Shown here piece by piece: positions 47,516-58,870 of a DNA stretch of 64,000 nucleotides. Source of the stretch: Manis javanica (taxonomy: Eukaryota > Chordata > Mammalia > Pholidota > Manidae); the NCBI RefSeq assembly GCF_040802235.1, contig NC_133162.1:1071501-1135500 (forward strand), in the 5' to 3' direction. The notes beneath the pieces are model-generated. The model was given only the letters and a program-made list of their open reading frames with translations. It did no database searches and was not told the origin of the DNA. Position numbers and translations under genes: made by a program. Position 1 is the stretch's first letter, and every line of letters starts with the position of its first letter.

Positions 47516-47629
47516 TGAAATGCCTGCGGTGCCTGAAGGCTCCAGGAGATTCTGATTCCCCTGAGTGGTGGTCAGAGCGTAAGACTGACCGGCTGAAAGG
47601 GGAGGCCAACTAAGCTCTGCTGAGAACGG

Positions 47630-47960
47630 GGTCGAAAAATATACTCACAATTATCTACATGGCAAAGCGCAGTTTTCATTATCAAGACTGAATCTGATTC
47701 GGCCAAGAATCGTGTCTGCGTGTACATGTGGCAGAGGATTGGGGGCTTCTAAGATTGCAAAATCTATATCTTCCTTAGAAAAAGAGTCCATAAGTAATGC
47801 CTACATTGAAAAATCACTTAATAAGAAACAGCAGGTAAGTGCATCATTTAGGAATATGGAGATAAATTCTTTTATCATACACTTTGTACCACTAGGGAAC
47901 TTTTAAAATTTGAATGTATATATAACACTGGTCCAAATAAAAATGGAATGACAAGAACTC
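47630..47960 (+). other. AT-rich island with splice-like exon signals
   Basis: Unlike its flanks, this stretch is AT-rich. It contains TATATCTTCCTTAG ending at 47778 (acceptor-like) and CAG/GTAAGT with the break after 47834 (a consensus donor), framing 56 bases. A 64-codon frame (47712-47906) runs through. It may be a diverged repeat or a rarely used exon of a non-coding transcript; no protein match. Confidence 0.3.
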
Positions 47961-47999
47961 ATGTTCAGCAGCACCCGACTTTGCTGAGAAGTATGACAT

Positions 48000-50900
48000 C
48001 ATTCACATCTCATCACACCCAGGACGCAGATCTGCACAGAGAAACCCAAACATCTGCCCTCCCACCCAGCTGCTGGCCCCCAGCTCCCCTGCATGGGCCC
48101 AGCCCTGTCCACTTGCACCTGGCGGGGGCCGGCCAGCAGGCCCCAGGACCCACCCTGCGCCCTCAAGGGAGAGAGGCAGGACAAGCCCGAAGCAGTCTCT
48201 GTAGAGGGCAAGCCTCCTGAGGTGGGAGCCCGCGGCGGCTGGCATGCTGGTCAGCTGGGCCTCTGCGAGGACGTGTTCTTAGAAATCGGATTTCTTCCCG
48301 CACCTTCCCCTGAGCAGCCAGGACGGTGCCTCCGAGTGGGATGACGCTGCCCTCTCGCCCTCCTGCCCACTCCATGGCCTCCAGGACAGCCACCCCGTGA
48401 CTGTGGGGTGTCCAGGGCACCCTCCCTCTGGGCACAGAGGTCCCTGATCCTTAGCCATGTTAGTCTGGGCGACCCCCAGGACATCTTAGCCCCTCTGTCC
48501 CTCCCACCCCGGGGAAGTTGCAAACAATTGCTGGGGGCCATTTCCCCAGGGATTCCGAGGCAGAGAGGCCCCCCACTGGCCAGGAACCCATCCAACTGCC
48601 CAGCGAAGCTTCCTCACTGCCTCCCACAGCCATTTCCCAACAGAGTCCTTCCTCCCTCAAACAGTGTCCCCATGACGCTCAGCCTAGGCCTGGCCTGAGA
48701 CCCCTCTGCTGCCCTCACATCCATGGATGGCTCCACAGCCTGCCTCCCTCTTGGGCCCTGGGGCCCCTGCCCCTCAGCCTCCCCATGCTTTGGGGGTGCA
48801 GACCTCCTGGGTATCTCCCAACAGGGCTCTGCCTGCCTCACCCGGTACTCTAGGTCCCAGCAGGCCAGACCACCTATCTGCAGGGCTGATAGCCCTCCCT
48901 GCCGGCCCCTTGCTGGCCCAGGACCTCCTGGGAGCAGTGGTCCCCTCCAGCAGTGCCCCACTGGGCCCAGAGACCAGCAGGGCCTGGTCCCAGAGGTCAG
49001 CTGAGGCTGCTCTGCCCCACCCAGGTCACTGGCACCTGGAGACTGGGTTCCCAGGCCAGGGGCTTGTTGAGAAGACGGGAGGTGACGGGAGGACTCTCTC
49101 ACCCTGCACAGGATCTGGGCTGTGTGAGCACCACGTGGGAGGGACAGTGGGTGCCAGGCAGAGCTCGCCCCAGGGTGGTGACCAGCTGCTCTTAATGCAG
49201 AACCACCATGGCCTGCATCCCGGCTCCCCCAGGATGACAACACGGTGCCACCCCTGAGCGACGACAGGAAGTGACGACTGTCTGAAGTGAGAGCCACCAG
49301 GTGTCCCAAAACAGACCAAAGGGGGTGGCCGCTGGCCTGGGATTGCCAATGTCCACTGTCTTAAGCAGAGAGCATGTGCAGGGCCCCCCAGCAGCCGAGC
49401 AGGCACCCCCCAACACGACCTGGCTCCCATGTGCCCACCGCCAGCTGCTCTGCCACACAGCAGCCACCCCTGCTCAGCCCCGGGCCCGTGGCCCTGTGTC
49501 CACCCCATGAGCCCTGTACTATGTGGTGCCCCACAGGCCACATGGGGCTCTGCTGACTTGGCTCCTGGGGAGATTAAAGGCACAGCCACTCCCTCAACCC
49601 TGCTGAGACCAACGTGGCCTTGGTCATGGCTGCTGGATACTGCCTGGGCAGAACTGGCTCCTGCGTCCCCTGCTCTGACCCCAGGGCTCCTTTTACCACA
49701 TGCATCCATGCTGCACCGGGTCTGGTGGAGACCCTGGTCCAGGCACGGTCACTGAGGTCAGTGAAGTGGGGTGCAGCCCTGTGCCCTGCAGGAATTCACA
49801 CACACCAGCCAGAGGCCTTCAGGTCAGGGCCACAGGTTTGCCCACAGGACAGGGACAGTTCCCGGGGCGCCAGCTCCTCCAGGATGGAGATTGGAAGGTT
49901 GTTGTTCGAAGCAAAGTTCTCAGGGTATGCAGGGTACCGGCCGGTGGCTTGGACATCCTGGTCCAGAGGCCCAGGCAGCCCCACCTCCCAGCCACTGGTC
50001 CCTCTCTGCCCGCTGAAGGCTTGGGTCAGGGTTGGGGAAGTGCTAACAGCACCCAGAAACCCCCGGGCAGGCCTTGTGGTACGCAGGGTCTGTAGACCAG
50101 GTGTGGAGGCACCTGCTCCAGGCTGCTAACCCAGGGACGGGCAGGGGCAGACACCAACCTGCCCAGCTGTGCTGGCAGGACTTTCCTCTGGGCTGCTCCC
50201 CCTCTGATCACCACCCAGCTGTAGCTGGAAAGCCTCTGCCCTTGCCCACCATGCCAGAGACGTGGGGGACACGTGGCTGGCGTCAGGCTCTCAGGCCAGC
50301 GTGGGGCCACACAGCAGCTCCTGGGGTGCTGGACACACGGTGGGGAGCCCAGCCTGGGTGCGAACCCAGGCTCTGTGCCTCCTTGGGGCCCATCTCCCGC
50401 GACCTGTGAGGTGGGTGACACAGCCCCCCTCTCTCTGGTGATGAGGCCCTAAAATGAAAAGTCATATGGAATAATGACCCTACTGTGTTCGCAGCCAGGA
50501 AACCCAGAGAGAGGAATAATCTCAGTGACTTTGAAACTATTTGACATATACCCCAGAGGGCCAGACCCCAGGGACAGAGACCTGCAAGGAAGCCCTGGAA
50601 CGTTCCCGCTAATGGCCCAGGTAAGGCTCCTGGGATTGTCATTCTGAAACAAGTATGGATACAATATACACTCTGCATATTAGATACTCGACAATGTTAC
50701 ATGTTATATATGTGATGTAGGTATGTTAAATATTTCAACACTTTATATGTGACCTGACTGTAAGGCATCTGGCCAGGGGAAGGGACAGCACTTGGCCGGG
50801 AAGGCACAGGCAGGCAGGGGGCAGCCTGAAGCCCTGGGCACCTGATCCCCTCGCTGGCCGCCCCCTCCTGGCCACCCAGCCCTCCCTGATGCACAAGGCG

Positions 50901-51099
50901 CTGCCAGGAGCTGGGAGGTGGGATGGGGCCTGAGCCTCTGCAGCAGGCTTGGAATTACAGGCCTTGGCTTCCTTCTGGAACAAAATAATTACAACCTTCA
51001 CAGAGGACCTGAGTTCTCAACGAGCACCTCGGGAAGTCAGCTGAAAAACCCATCTTCAGAAGCACAAGTACAGTTTTATTTAGAGTTGGACGAACAGGC
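48000..51099. other. intergenic DNA, no gene supported
   Basis: GC-rich up to 50440, then a low-GC patch (50445-50760) with no frame. A MIR-like phrase (GGGTGCGAACCCAGGCTCTG, then GTGAGGTGGGTGACA) lies at about 50355-50425. Confidence 0.45.
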
Positions 51100-51129
51100 T
51101 AGCTGGGGGCATGCAGCTTCCAGGGTGCA

Positions 51130-51505
51130 GAGGGTGACGGGTGCCCCCGAAGACATCCGGTCCCAACCCCTGGAACATGGGAATGCCACCTTCTATGGAA
51201 AAGGGGTTGCAGGTGTAGTTACACCAGAAATTTTAAGATGAGTGGGTCATGCTGGGCTATCCGGGTGGCCCACATCACGGGGTCCTTAGGCAAGGGAGGC
51301 CGAGGGAGTTGACACAGAAGAGGAGGGGCCACGTGACCACGGAGGCAGAGACTGCACGCCCAGGAAGCCTGCAGCCCCCCGGGTCCCAGTGGTGGGAGGG
51401 GGGCCCCTGGAGTCCCCAGAGGGAGCAGGACCCTGTAGACACCTTGACTTTGGGCTTCTGGCCTCCAGAACCATTAAGAATAAACTTCTGTTATTTCCAG
51501 CCATC
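51130..51505 (+). repeat. MaLR/MLT1-like LTR
   Basis: In order: GACATCCGGTCCCAACCCCT, GGAACATGGGAATGCCACCT, CTATCCGGGTGGCCCACATC, GGGGTCCTTAGGCAAGG, and the end GGCCTCCAGAACCATTAAGA with AATAAACTTCTGTTATT. Sense orientation, with a recognisable terminus. Confidence 0.8.
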
Positions 51506-52639
51506 CAGCATGTGGGCATCTGTGAGAACGGCCACAGGATGCTGATACAGAGGATGAGCAGACCCCAAGGAGGGGTGGGAAACCCCGCCCTCAGATTGCC
51601 CACCCAGAGGTGCAGCGTGCTCTGCTGGGTGAGCCCGCAAAGGTCCCTGCCTGCCAGCAGACTGGTCCCGCAGGCGCAGGGAAGGGCCTGGGCACCCTCG
51701 GTTCCACGGGAGCTGTGCGCCAGCCCTGGGGACCTTCCAGTTCACATGGAGCCTCTGAATTTCCCACTGGCCCGAGAGGCCGGGAGCCTGGGGGAAGTTG
51801 CCCTCCCCATGCCAGGGAGGTTCCATGGCCCCAGCCTGGGCCTCAGCTCCCCCGGCGGGGGCCTAGCTCAGAGCACAGCACACCGGGGCTCCTGGGCCCC
51901 AGCACCTGGGTCCTTGGGGTGGGCTTCCAATGACTGTATCCCCGGTGACTGTCCCTTGCCACCTGTCCTCTCTCTGAGGCTGGGCAGGGCCTCGGCCCAT
52001 CTGTGCAAGCCCTCACCTCCCCACAGACCTGGCCAGCGCTGCCCACTCTCCACTCAGCCCTCTTTTCTGGGCCCCCAGGCCTCACATCTCTGGCCACCTC
52101 TGTCTGCAGCTCTGGGCCTCCTGCCCCTTGGCGGCCATCCCATGGGCCCCTTCATGCCCTAAACCCCACCCCATGGCATCGTCCTCACCTAGGTCATTCC
52201 ATAGGTCTGTGACCCCAGCCCCTCTGCTCCTCTGAGCACTGGACCCCAAGATGCCTCCCAGACAAGATGCTGTCACCCAGACCCCAGCCAGCTGGACCCA
52301 CTCGCCCAGCAGTGAGCGCCACAGGTGTCCACAGTGAGCGCCACAGGTGCCAGGAGCTGACACCCATCATGCCCACCTGTCTCCCCAGGCCTCTGGGCCT
52401 GGCACTCTGTCTTCCCTCCTTGCCCTTTGACCGACCCACCCAGTCTTGCTTTAAGCCTGTGTCCTGTCGGGCATCCATCCAGCCTCCCAGGCCCTGTTGC
52501 ACACCCATCCCCGCAGCCGGGGGCCTTCCCAGCACAAACAGGACCACTCAGCCCTCTGCTTACAATTCTCCGATGGTGGCCCTTGCCCAGGACAAGGCCA
52601 CCACCAGCCCGTTAGCCTCCTTCCCCCACACCTTGGAAT
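51506..52639. other. intergenic DNA, no gene supported
   Basis: GC-rich. A 257-codon plus frame (51389-52162) starts inside the LTR and has no domain. The right end (from about 52070) may already be diverged L2. Confidence 0.45.
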
Positions 52640-52880
52640 AGGCCTGGTTTCCTTCTGCCACAGGCCCCAGTTCATGGACTCCTTCTGCCCAGAACACTCA
52701 CCCCCTCAACCCTGTCAGCTCATGATTAGTTCACTGTTCTGCTCTCAGCCATGTGCCACCTCCTCCAGGAAGCCTTCCTGGACCCCCAGTCCAGGTCAGC
52801 TTCCTTGCCAGATGCTGTGCCATGAGGCCCTCATCCCTTCTCAGCATGTTCCCATGTGTGATTACACATGGATTTGAGGA
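52640..52880 (+). repeat. L2 LINE 3' region
   Basis: Contains the hallmark ATGTGCCACCTCCTCCAGGA and AGCCTTCCTGGACCCCC, preceded by a TTCTGCCCAGAACACTC phrase. Sense orientation. Confidence 0.85.
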
Positions 52881-53734
52881 CTGTGATTCACAGGGCAAGG
52901 GCGTCAGTGACTCTGCACACCCTTTTGTCCCTCATCCAGTGGAGCACTTGGCCCTCTGTGGGCAGGTGGGTGGGTGGACTGGGGAGGGAAGAAGGATGTG
53001 ATCATGTGTCTGTGGGGAAGAGGCCCTGGGGCTCACGTACCCCAGGAGGCGTCTCCATCACCTGTCAGGTTGGGGGGCCAGCCCTGCACCCTCAGGGTGC
53101 TGGGTCCCGCCTGCAGGGCAGGTCTGGCCAAGTCGGATCCCATGGAGTCCACACCCGCTGGCCAGCAAGGCCACTGAGCAGCCCTGCAGGCAGGGTGAGG
53201 GTGCCTGTCCCCAACCCTCTGGAGTGCAGCCCGTGCCTCCCACACCCGCCCTCCTGTGGTGTCCTGCCTGCCCAGGGTGAGGGCCTCTGGAACAGCCTGC
53301 AGGATGACACACAGGGTGCAGGGTCACCTCCAAAGGCCTGCTGGCAGGCGATCAACAAGCCCTCGGGGTCACTTCTCTCCACCCAGCCCGAAGGTGCGTG
53401 CTGCTGTCCCCGAACACAGACGGACAGACAGGCTCCAGACCATGGCCTGCCGGGCTGAGTGAAGCGACTGACCAGGACATAGCCGGTGGCCCTGTGCCTG
53501 CCCTGGTGGGCAGGGCTCCCTGGAGAGGAACACCGTGGGCAGAACTGTAATAGTTCCAGAATATCTCGCCTGGCTTTAGTCCTCAGGGGTGGGGAGAAGT
53601 TCATCTCCATATCAGTGGGTAATTACCTGGGCCACCGAGGGCGTATCTGAACCCGAGAGGTCGGGGGGCAGCGGGGGGCCAGTTTTGCTTCTGCCGGAAC
53701 AGGAAAGAGAGATGGCCAGGACTGCAGTTTGTAA
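52881..53734. other. intergenic DNA beyond the putative PWWP2B 3' end
   Basis: GC-rich, with no gene, RNA or clear repeat that I can support. Confidence 0.4.
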
Positions 53735-53754
53735 GCAATAAGTGGCTTTTAAAC

Positions 53755-53760
53755 TTTATT
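53755..53760 (-). terminator. candidate polyA signal of PWWP2B
   Basis: TTTATT on the plus strand reads AATAAA on the minus strand. It sits in a lower-GC block (53560-53990) on the 3' side of PWWP2B, with pyrimidine-rich sequence on the minus strand past the expected cleavage point. It is about 2.2 kb from the last seen exon. RNA evidence would be needed to assign it. Confidence 0.4.
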
Positions 53761-55993
53761 TCTCCCTTTGACTGATTTTGGTTTTAGAGGCATTTTGTCC
53801 TGGGATTTCCTCTCCCCGGAGTCACAAGCAGCCATGCACCCCCACAGTGGCACTGACACTTTGGGGCAAACTTGTCACTAGCACAGTGCCAAATCCCCAG
53901 AGCAGGAGGCCCCGGCTCTCCAACGCCAACTGGCACAGACCTCTGATCACAGTCTTCAATCCTCAAAAAACAAAAACAAGAACCAAACAGGTGAAACCAC
54001 TTTGTGCTCTGGCACCCAAACGGCCCAGTACCCCACACTCCCGGCTCCACGCCCCCTGGGGCGGCTGGGCACAGCCTCAGGAAGGTGGGAATGGAGAAGA
54101 GGCCTGTGTGTGGGCACAGGCCCCCGCAGGGCAGACCTGTCGGGTGACATTCTTCCTCTGGCTTCCGGAAACAGCCCGGAACCACTGGGCTGCATTCTCC
54201 CTGCCTGGGGCTTCCTGCCAGCCAGGCCGCACTGGGTCCCCAGGGCGCGAGTTTCCTCAGGGCTGATGCTGGGAACACTCAGTGTCCCTGTAGCTGCCCA
54301 CCGTGAGCGGGGAGCTGCAGGTCACTCTGAGCGCTGGCCCACCCCCTTGCTCACATGGGCCCACAGCACACACAGAGGGGTTGTGGGGAGGCACCACCCT
54401 CCGTACCGGGTCGCAGATGGCCGTGGGAGCAGGGGGGCTGGGATGGGGGTGGCGCAGAACACAGAGAGGTAGGGCCCTGCAGCTGTGCCCAGGCCAGGGC
54501 ACGGCTGCAGCCAGGTATCGCCGGCTAAGCCAGCCCACAGCAGGGAGAAGCGCTGGGATGTCAGTGCCTGGGGTCTGGCATTTCTCTGGACCCTCCCCCT
54601 CAGGTGAGCCGGCCACCCTCCCCACAGGTTGCCCTCAGGGAGACCCTCACTGGCTTGACGGTGCCATAGCATCGCCACGCCCACACCCAGCAGGAAGGCC
54701 CAGAGCTGGCAGAAGGTGGCTGGACTCAGGCAGAGCTGAGGGGCAGGGGCAGGGGCAGGGCAAGTTCTCCAGGGCCTGGCGGGGACCCCCACCCAGAGAG
54801 GCCTGCGTTAGTGCCTCCCAGTCCCAGGGCCCACACAGGCGGCACACAGGGCCCCACGACCCCTCCCTCAGCCACACCCCCGCCCTGCTGAAGCCCAGTG
54901 GGCCAGGCTGACCAGCCACCTGAAGGTCACAGAGACCCCTTGGCAGAGGTCAGCGGGGTGCAGGACCACCCTTGTGTGCACAGCCCACCCCCACCCATCC
55001 TGCATCTGTGCATCGTGCACGGGGCCACAGACCCAGGGAAAGAGCCCTGCAGGACACCAGTGGGGGGACACCTTGGGGGCCACAGGACCTGCACTGCACC
55101 ACAGGGAGGAGAGGGAGGGCAGCTGGCCCTGCACAGAGCTGCCAGCAGGGCCAGCTCCCCGGTGGGCACACCCTGCTGCCCAGGCCCAGACCCGAAGGCA
55201 GCTGTCAGAGATCCTGCCAGCATCTGCCTTCTCTTCGCTGGGGAAGCATGTGGCCGGGCCTCAGCTGTCTCCTGGTAACTCCATGAGACATGCCATGCGG
55301 TGACTCCCAACCCCATGAGGCGATGCCCACCCCACATGGTGACCACAGGTGTGCCACATGGTGATGCCCCAACCCCACATAGGGACCGCCCCTCAGGCCC
55401 CCTCAAAGTTCTGTGGCTAGAACCCCATGAAGTTCTCCTGGGAGAGATGGAGATACTGACCCAGCCCAGGGACAGACCCCAGGGTCACCTCCAGAGCCTG
55501 GAGCACCTGGGCCGGAGAGCTTCCCGTGCAGGCTGCAGCAGGAGGGGTGGGGGCTGCGGCCATGGGCAGGTGGCTCAGCAGCCTCATGCCATGCTGCCAG
55601 CTCAGGGTCCTGGCAGCACCGTGAGCAGGGGTGGGGGGTGGCACATTCCCTCAGAGTGAGTAACCAGACAGGAAGCCCCGCTCTGTGCCCCCTATCAAGA
55701 CCGTGTGCTTTAAAACGTGCCCCTTTCTCCAAGAAGCTGGTAAGAGGGTAAGGAGGGCATTCGTGGCACTTCAAATAGCTTCAAGACGCAAACCAGCCCA
55801 TTCTGAACCCTGGCCTGCTTCCGTCTTCTGCCAGTTGCAAGGCTAAGGACACAGCCAAGGAGCAGCCGACCTTCTCCATGGCCCCTTCGGGAGCAGCAAG
55901 CCAGCCAGCTGAGGGCCCAGAGCTGAGGGGCGGCCGCAGCGTGATGCCAGCTCGCAGGGCCCAGGAGAGGTCACCCCCTATGCACACACTCAC
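53761..55993 (-). other. PWWP2B: PWWP2B last intron and 3' UTR exon, boundaries unknown
   Basis: The coding exon ends with a strong donor at 55994/55993, so this tract must hold at least part of the last intron and, if the polyA site at 53755 is right, a terminal exon. No single acceptor stands out; a pyrimidine-rich stretch read on minus near 54095-54070 is one option. The minus frame at 53784-54278 would lie in the UTR and is not taken as coding. Confidence 0.4.
55285..55400 (+). repeat. degenerate short tandem repeat
   Basis: Repeated phrases around CATGGTGA, CCAACCCCA and ATGCC over about 115 bases. Imperfect. Confidence 0.4.
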
Positions 55994-55999
55994 CTGGTT
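55986..55999 (-). other. PWWP2B: splice donor after the PWWP2B stop codon
   Basis: On the minus strand the sequence after TAA reaches ACCAG/GTGAGTG, a near-perfect donor, with the exon ending at 55994. The junction is 17 nt after the stop, too close to trigger nonsense-mediated decay under the 50-55 nt rule. Confidence 0.8.
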
Positions 56000-56010
56000 C
56001 AGGCACTGCA

Positions 56011-57634
56011 TTACGTTTCAAACTGGGTTAAGAGCTGCCTTATTTCCGGGGCCGCGTGTCGCACGGCGTCTGCGGCCTCTGTGATGGCTCTCCGATACAA
56101 CCCCCTCTTCTTACGGTTAAATCTCAGTTTGAAAAATTCAGAGAAAGGGGAGAGTTTTGAAACAGACAAGAACGATGTAGTTGGAGAACCAAACCATGAG
56201 ACTTTTGCCTCTTGCCAAGAGGGCTCCCCGTCCTCCTTCTGGCTGAGGCTGATGTCAAGGACACGCGCTGGCCACCAGGGGAAACCATGGATCTTGCCCC
56301 ACACAACATCCCCCACGGCCACCGTCCTTCCATCTTCTGTGACACACTTGGAGACGCTCTGCGTGTGCAGCCTGACCGTGAGTGGCGGGACTGTCTGCTG
56401 GGCGTCCCTGGACAAGGACGGAGCAGACACCCCGTCACCAGACAAGAGGTCACACGTGTCTGGTGATGTGACTTCTGAGCTGGTCGATCTGGACTCGTCG
56501 AGGCTGTCGCTGCTCCACACCGACTCGCTGGCACGATCCATCTCTGTCTGAGGGCAGGTGGCGAGGAAAGCCAGGCTGTCGCTCCCACGTGTGCCCTGGG
56601 GGCACCTCCTGACGCTGTCGTCCTCGCCAGAACTCCCGGAAGACAAGTCCACCAGCCCGCTGTGAACGCCATTGGCAAGGACACCGGGTGAGCTGGCCCA
56701 GGGGCCTCGCCTGCGGCCATTGAGCTCCTCCACCAGCTCAGCCCTGTAGACCGGCTCCCGCTCACCAGTCCCCAGGTGGCGGGGTTTCAGGCGGATCTTG
56801 GGGGGCGGCAGGTCGGCACCCGGAGGCCCAGGCCGCGTCAGCTTCAGCTTTGGGATGGAGGCAGAGGGCCCGCCGGGTGGCCTGTCCCTCGGGGCCGCAG
56901 GGTCCTGGCCACTGCTGTGCAGGGCCTGCAGGGGACAGAAGGGCTCCAGGGAGCCGTGCACACGGGAGGGGATCTCCACCACCTCGCCTGTGCCCTGCGG
57001 GGTGCTGTAGGAGATCTTGATGGCTGGGCTCCTGGGCACCCGGGCCCTGTCCCCGGCCGGCCGGTCCCTCTTGCCCCTGCTCGCAGCTGCCTCGGCCGCC
57101 AAGTCGCCTCCGCCCTGTGGGCCCTCAGGCCTGCCGGGCTCCCTGAGGGGGCCGGGGCTCCTGCGTGGCCGGGGGGCCGGGGGCCCAGGGCTGGCCTCTG
57201 GGGGACTCAGGGTGCTCTTGCACTTCTCGCAGAGTATTTGGCGCGGCCGCAGGCGGATGGGGCTCAGGGCCAGCCGGCCCGGGTCACGGTTGCGGGTCAG
57301 GCGTCGCCGAGTCCTCTTGATGGTCCGGGGTGGTGGCTGCGGCACCCACTGCTGGTACGTGTTTCTCAGCCAGAGCGGGGGAGGGAAAGGGGCACCTTCA
57401 AAGTACGGTGGGAACGGGGGCAAGCTTCCAGGGGCCAGCAGCGGCACGAGGGCTGGGGGTGTCTCGGGGCCCGCAGTCTCAAGGGGCTGGTCCCCACAGG
57501 GAGGCAGCGGGGGCCCCAGCCCCAGCTGCATCGCCTCGGTGTCCCCCTCTGCTGGGGCCAGGCCATGGCAGCCATTGACAGGGGCATCCTTGGGCTGGGC
57601 CAGCGGAGCCGATGGGAGGCCGAAGAGGCCAGAC
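56011..57634 (-). CDS. PWWP2B: PWWP domain-containing protein 2B, main coding exon (5' partial)
   Basis: Chromatin reader of the PWWP2 family. Family members bind H2A.Z nucleosomes and H3K36-methylated chromatin and recruit MTA1/HDAC (NuRD-type) deacetylase. The exon encodes 540 residues after a split codon: proline-rich N part (about 40-100), basic block PRTIKRTRRR (102-111), CEKC (135-138), a conserved internal stretch with IKISYSTPQG (205-214), KLKLTRP and PKIRLKP, an acidic Ser-rich stretch (330-400), then the PWWP domain from 438 to near the end. GFPWWPA (PWWP codons at 56280-56269) and VSWFG are intact, and the protein ends LLTQFET. The start is the acceptor at 57635; an ATG at 57822 is intronic and not used. 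Length fits the 590-residue human protein once the roughly 42-residue first exon is added. That exon lies outside the window. No frameshift is seen. Confidence 0.95.
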
Positions 57635-57665
57635 CTGGCAGTGGGGAGACAGAAAGGGGCAGTCA
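57635..57665 (-). other. PWWP2B: splice acceptor of the PWWP2B coding exon
   Basis: On the minus strand a pyrimidine tract (CCCCTTTCTGTCTCCCCACT) is followed by GCCAG and then the exon's first bases GTCTGG. The frame requires one base of a split codon, then Ser-Gly-Leu-Phe, matching the family's second coding exon. Confidence 0.85.
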
Positions 57666-58679
57666 GCAGGGGAGGGCCTGGCAGGAGCTGGGCTGCTGGC
57701 ACAAGCCCGAAGTACCTGGATGGGTCTCTGGGGTTTACACAGAGGCAATGCCCCAAAGCACATGCCATGTGAGGCACCAGTGAGGGGTACGTGGTGAGGT
57801 CATGCACTGGCATCGAGGCCACGTCTCAGGTCTGACAGGCCCTGAGTGTCCACATCTCAGCTCATGGCAACAAAGGCATGTGAGTACAGGCATGGGGCCA
57901 GGAAGCCCAGGAGGCCGACCAAGATGTGACCCAACCCTGCGGCTCACAGGCCTCGTGAGGGGAGCACCCCCAGTTGCAGGCCCCCCGGCCCCAGGAGCCT
58001 TCCATGTCTGGGGTGGGGGCCACAGCCCTAGAATCCGCCGCCCGGAGAGGGCAAGGACCAGTGCCACACCGCAGCCCTGGGCTTGGGAGTGAGCCCACCC
58101 CTCCTGAATGCCCGGTGGGCCCCAAGGGTCGCCACTGTCCTCAGCAGGGGTGTGGTTCATGCCCTGGCCCTCGGTGACAGGGAAGGACACTCCCTGCCTG
58201 GCACCCAGGCCCTCCCCTCAGGATCCACACTCCAGGGCTGGGTGGCCAAGTGACTCCAACAAGAGCACATGACCGACGGGAAGGGGGACACAAGACAGCA
58301 GGAGGCCCAGGCCTCACAAGGACCCACAGCTGGGGCCATGCGCTGCGGCTGGCCCCCCGGTCTCCGCAGCTAGCATGTGCCCGCACTAGAGGCCTGCTCT
58401 CTCTCTGGGAAGCACTGCACCAGGCAGCCTCCCTCGCCGTGCAGGCGCTCAAGATGTATCGGGTCTGTGGTTGACAGCTCGTGGGCAGGCACCTTGCTGA
58501 GTGGACAGCCGCCCCCAGGCCCGACTGCCACGCCATCAGGAGGCCCAGGCCCTGCAACGTCAGCAAGCTACTCGTGCAGGAGATGGTCTCCATGCTCCAA
58601 ATGACCAAACACAAGCCCAAATGGCCTACAGCTTTCTTCACCAGTGAACACACAACTTCTAAACAAATGTGATTCAACT

Positions 58680-58870
58680 TGTAAGACTGCTTTAGCCAAA
58701 AGCACTATTTTTTAAGAACAAAAATAGACTTTCAGCCATGTTGTGAGAAGCAATGTTCCGACTGTGGCTCACCTGGACCGTCCCTTTCCCGTCTAATTTA
58801 ATCGGAGCGAGGAATCAATGAGCTTTTCTGTTTCAATTTCCAAACGATGTCTCCACTGACTGTTCTCAGC
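58680..58870. promoter_or_regulatory. candidate intronic conserved element
   Basis: Low-GC block in intron 1 with ordered complex sequence (for example CGTCTAATTTAATCGGAGCG at about 58790) and no repeat signature. Function is a guess from composition and position. Confidence 0.25.

Noticed and set aside
45705..47518. Two long plus-strand frames (256 and 258 codons)
   Set aside because: The second runs across a GT microsatellite and a MaLR LTR remnant; neither shows a domain or splice context.
53784..54278. 164-codon minus-strand frame near the PWWP2B 3' end
   Set aside because: It falls between the stop codon and a candidate polyA site, has no family resemblance, and is better explained as UTR or intron.
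56776..57783. 335-codon plus-strand open frame
   Set aside because: It lies exactly opposite the PWWP2B coding exon and exists because the minus strand is GC-rich coding sequence; no domain of its own.
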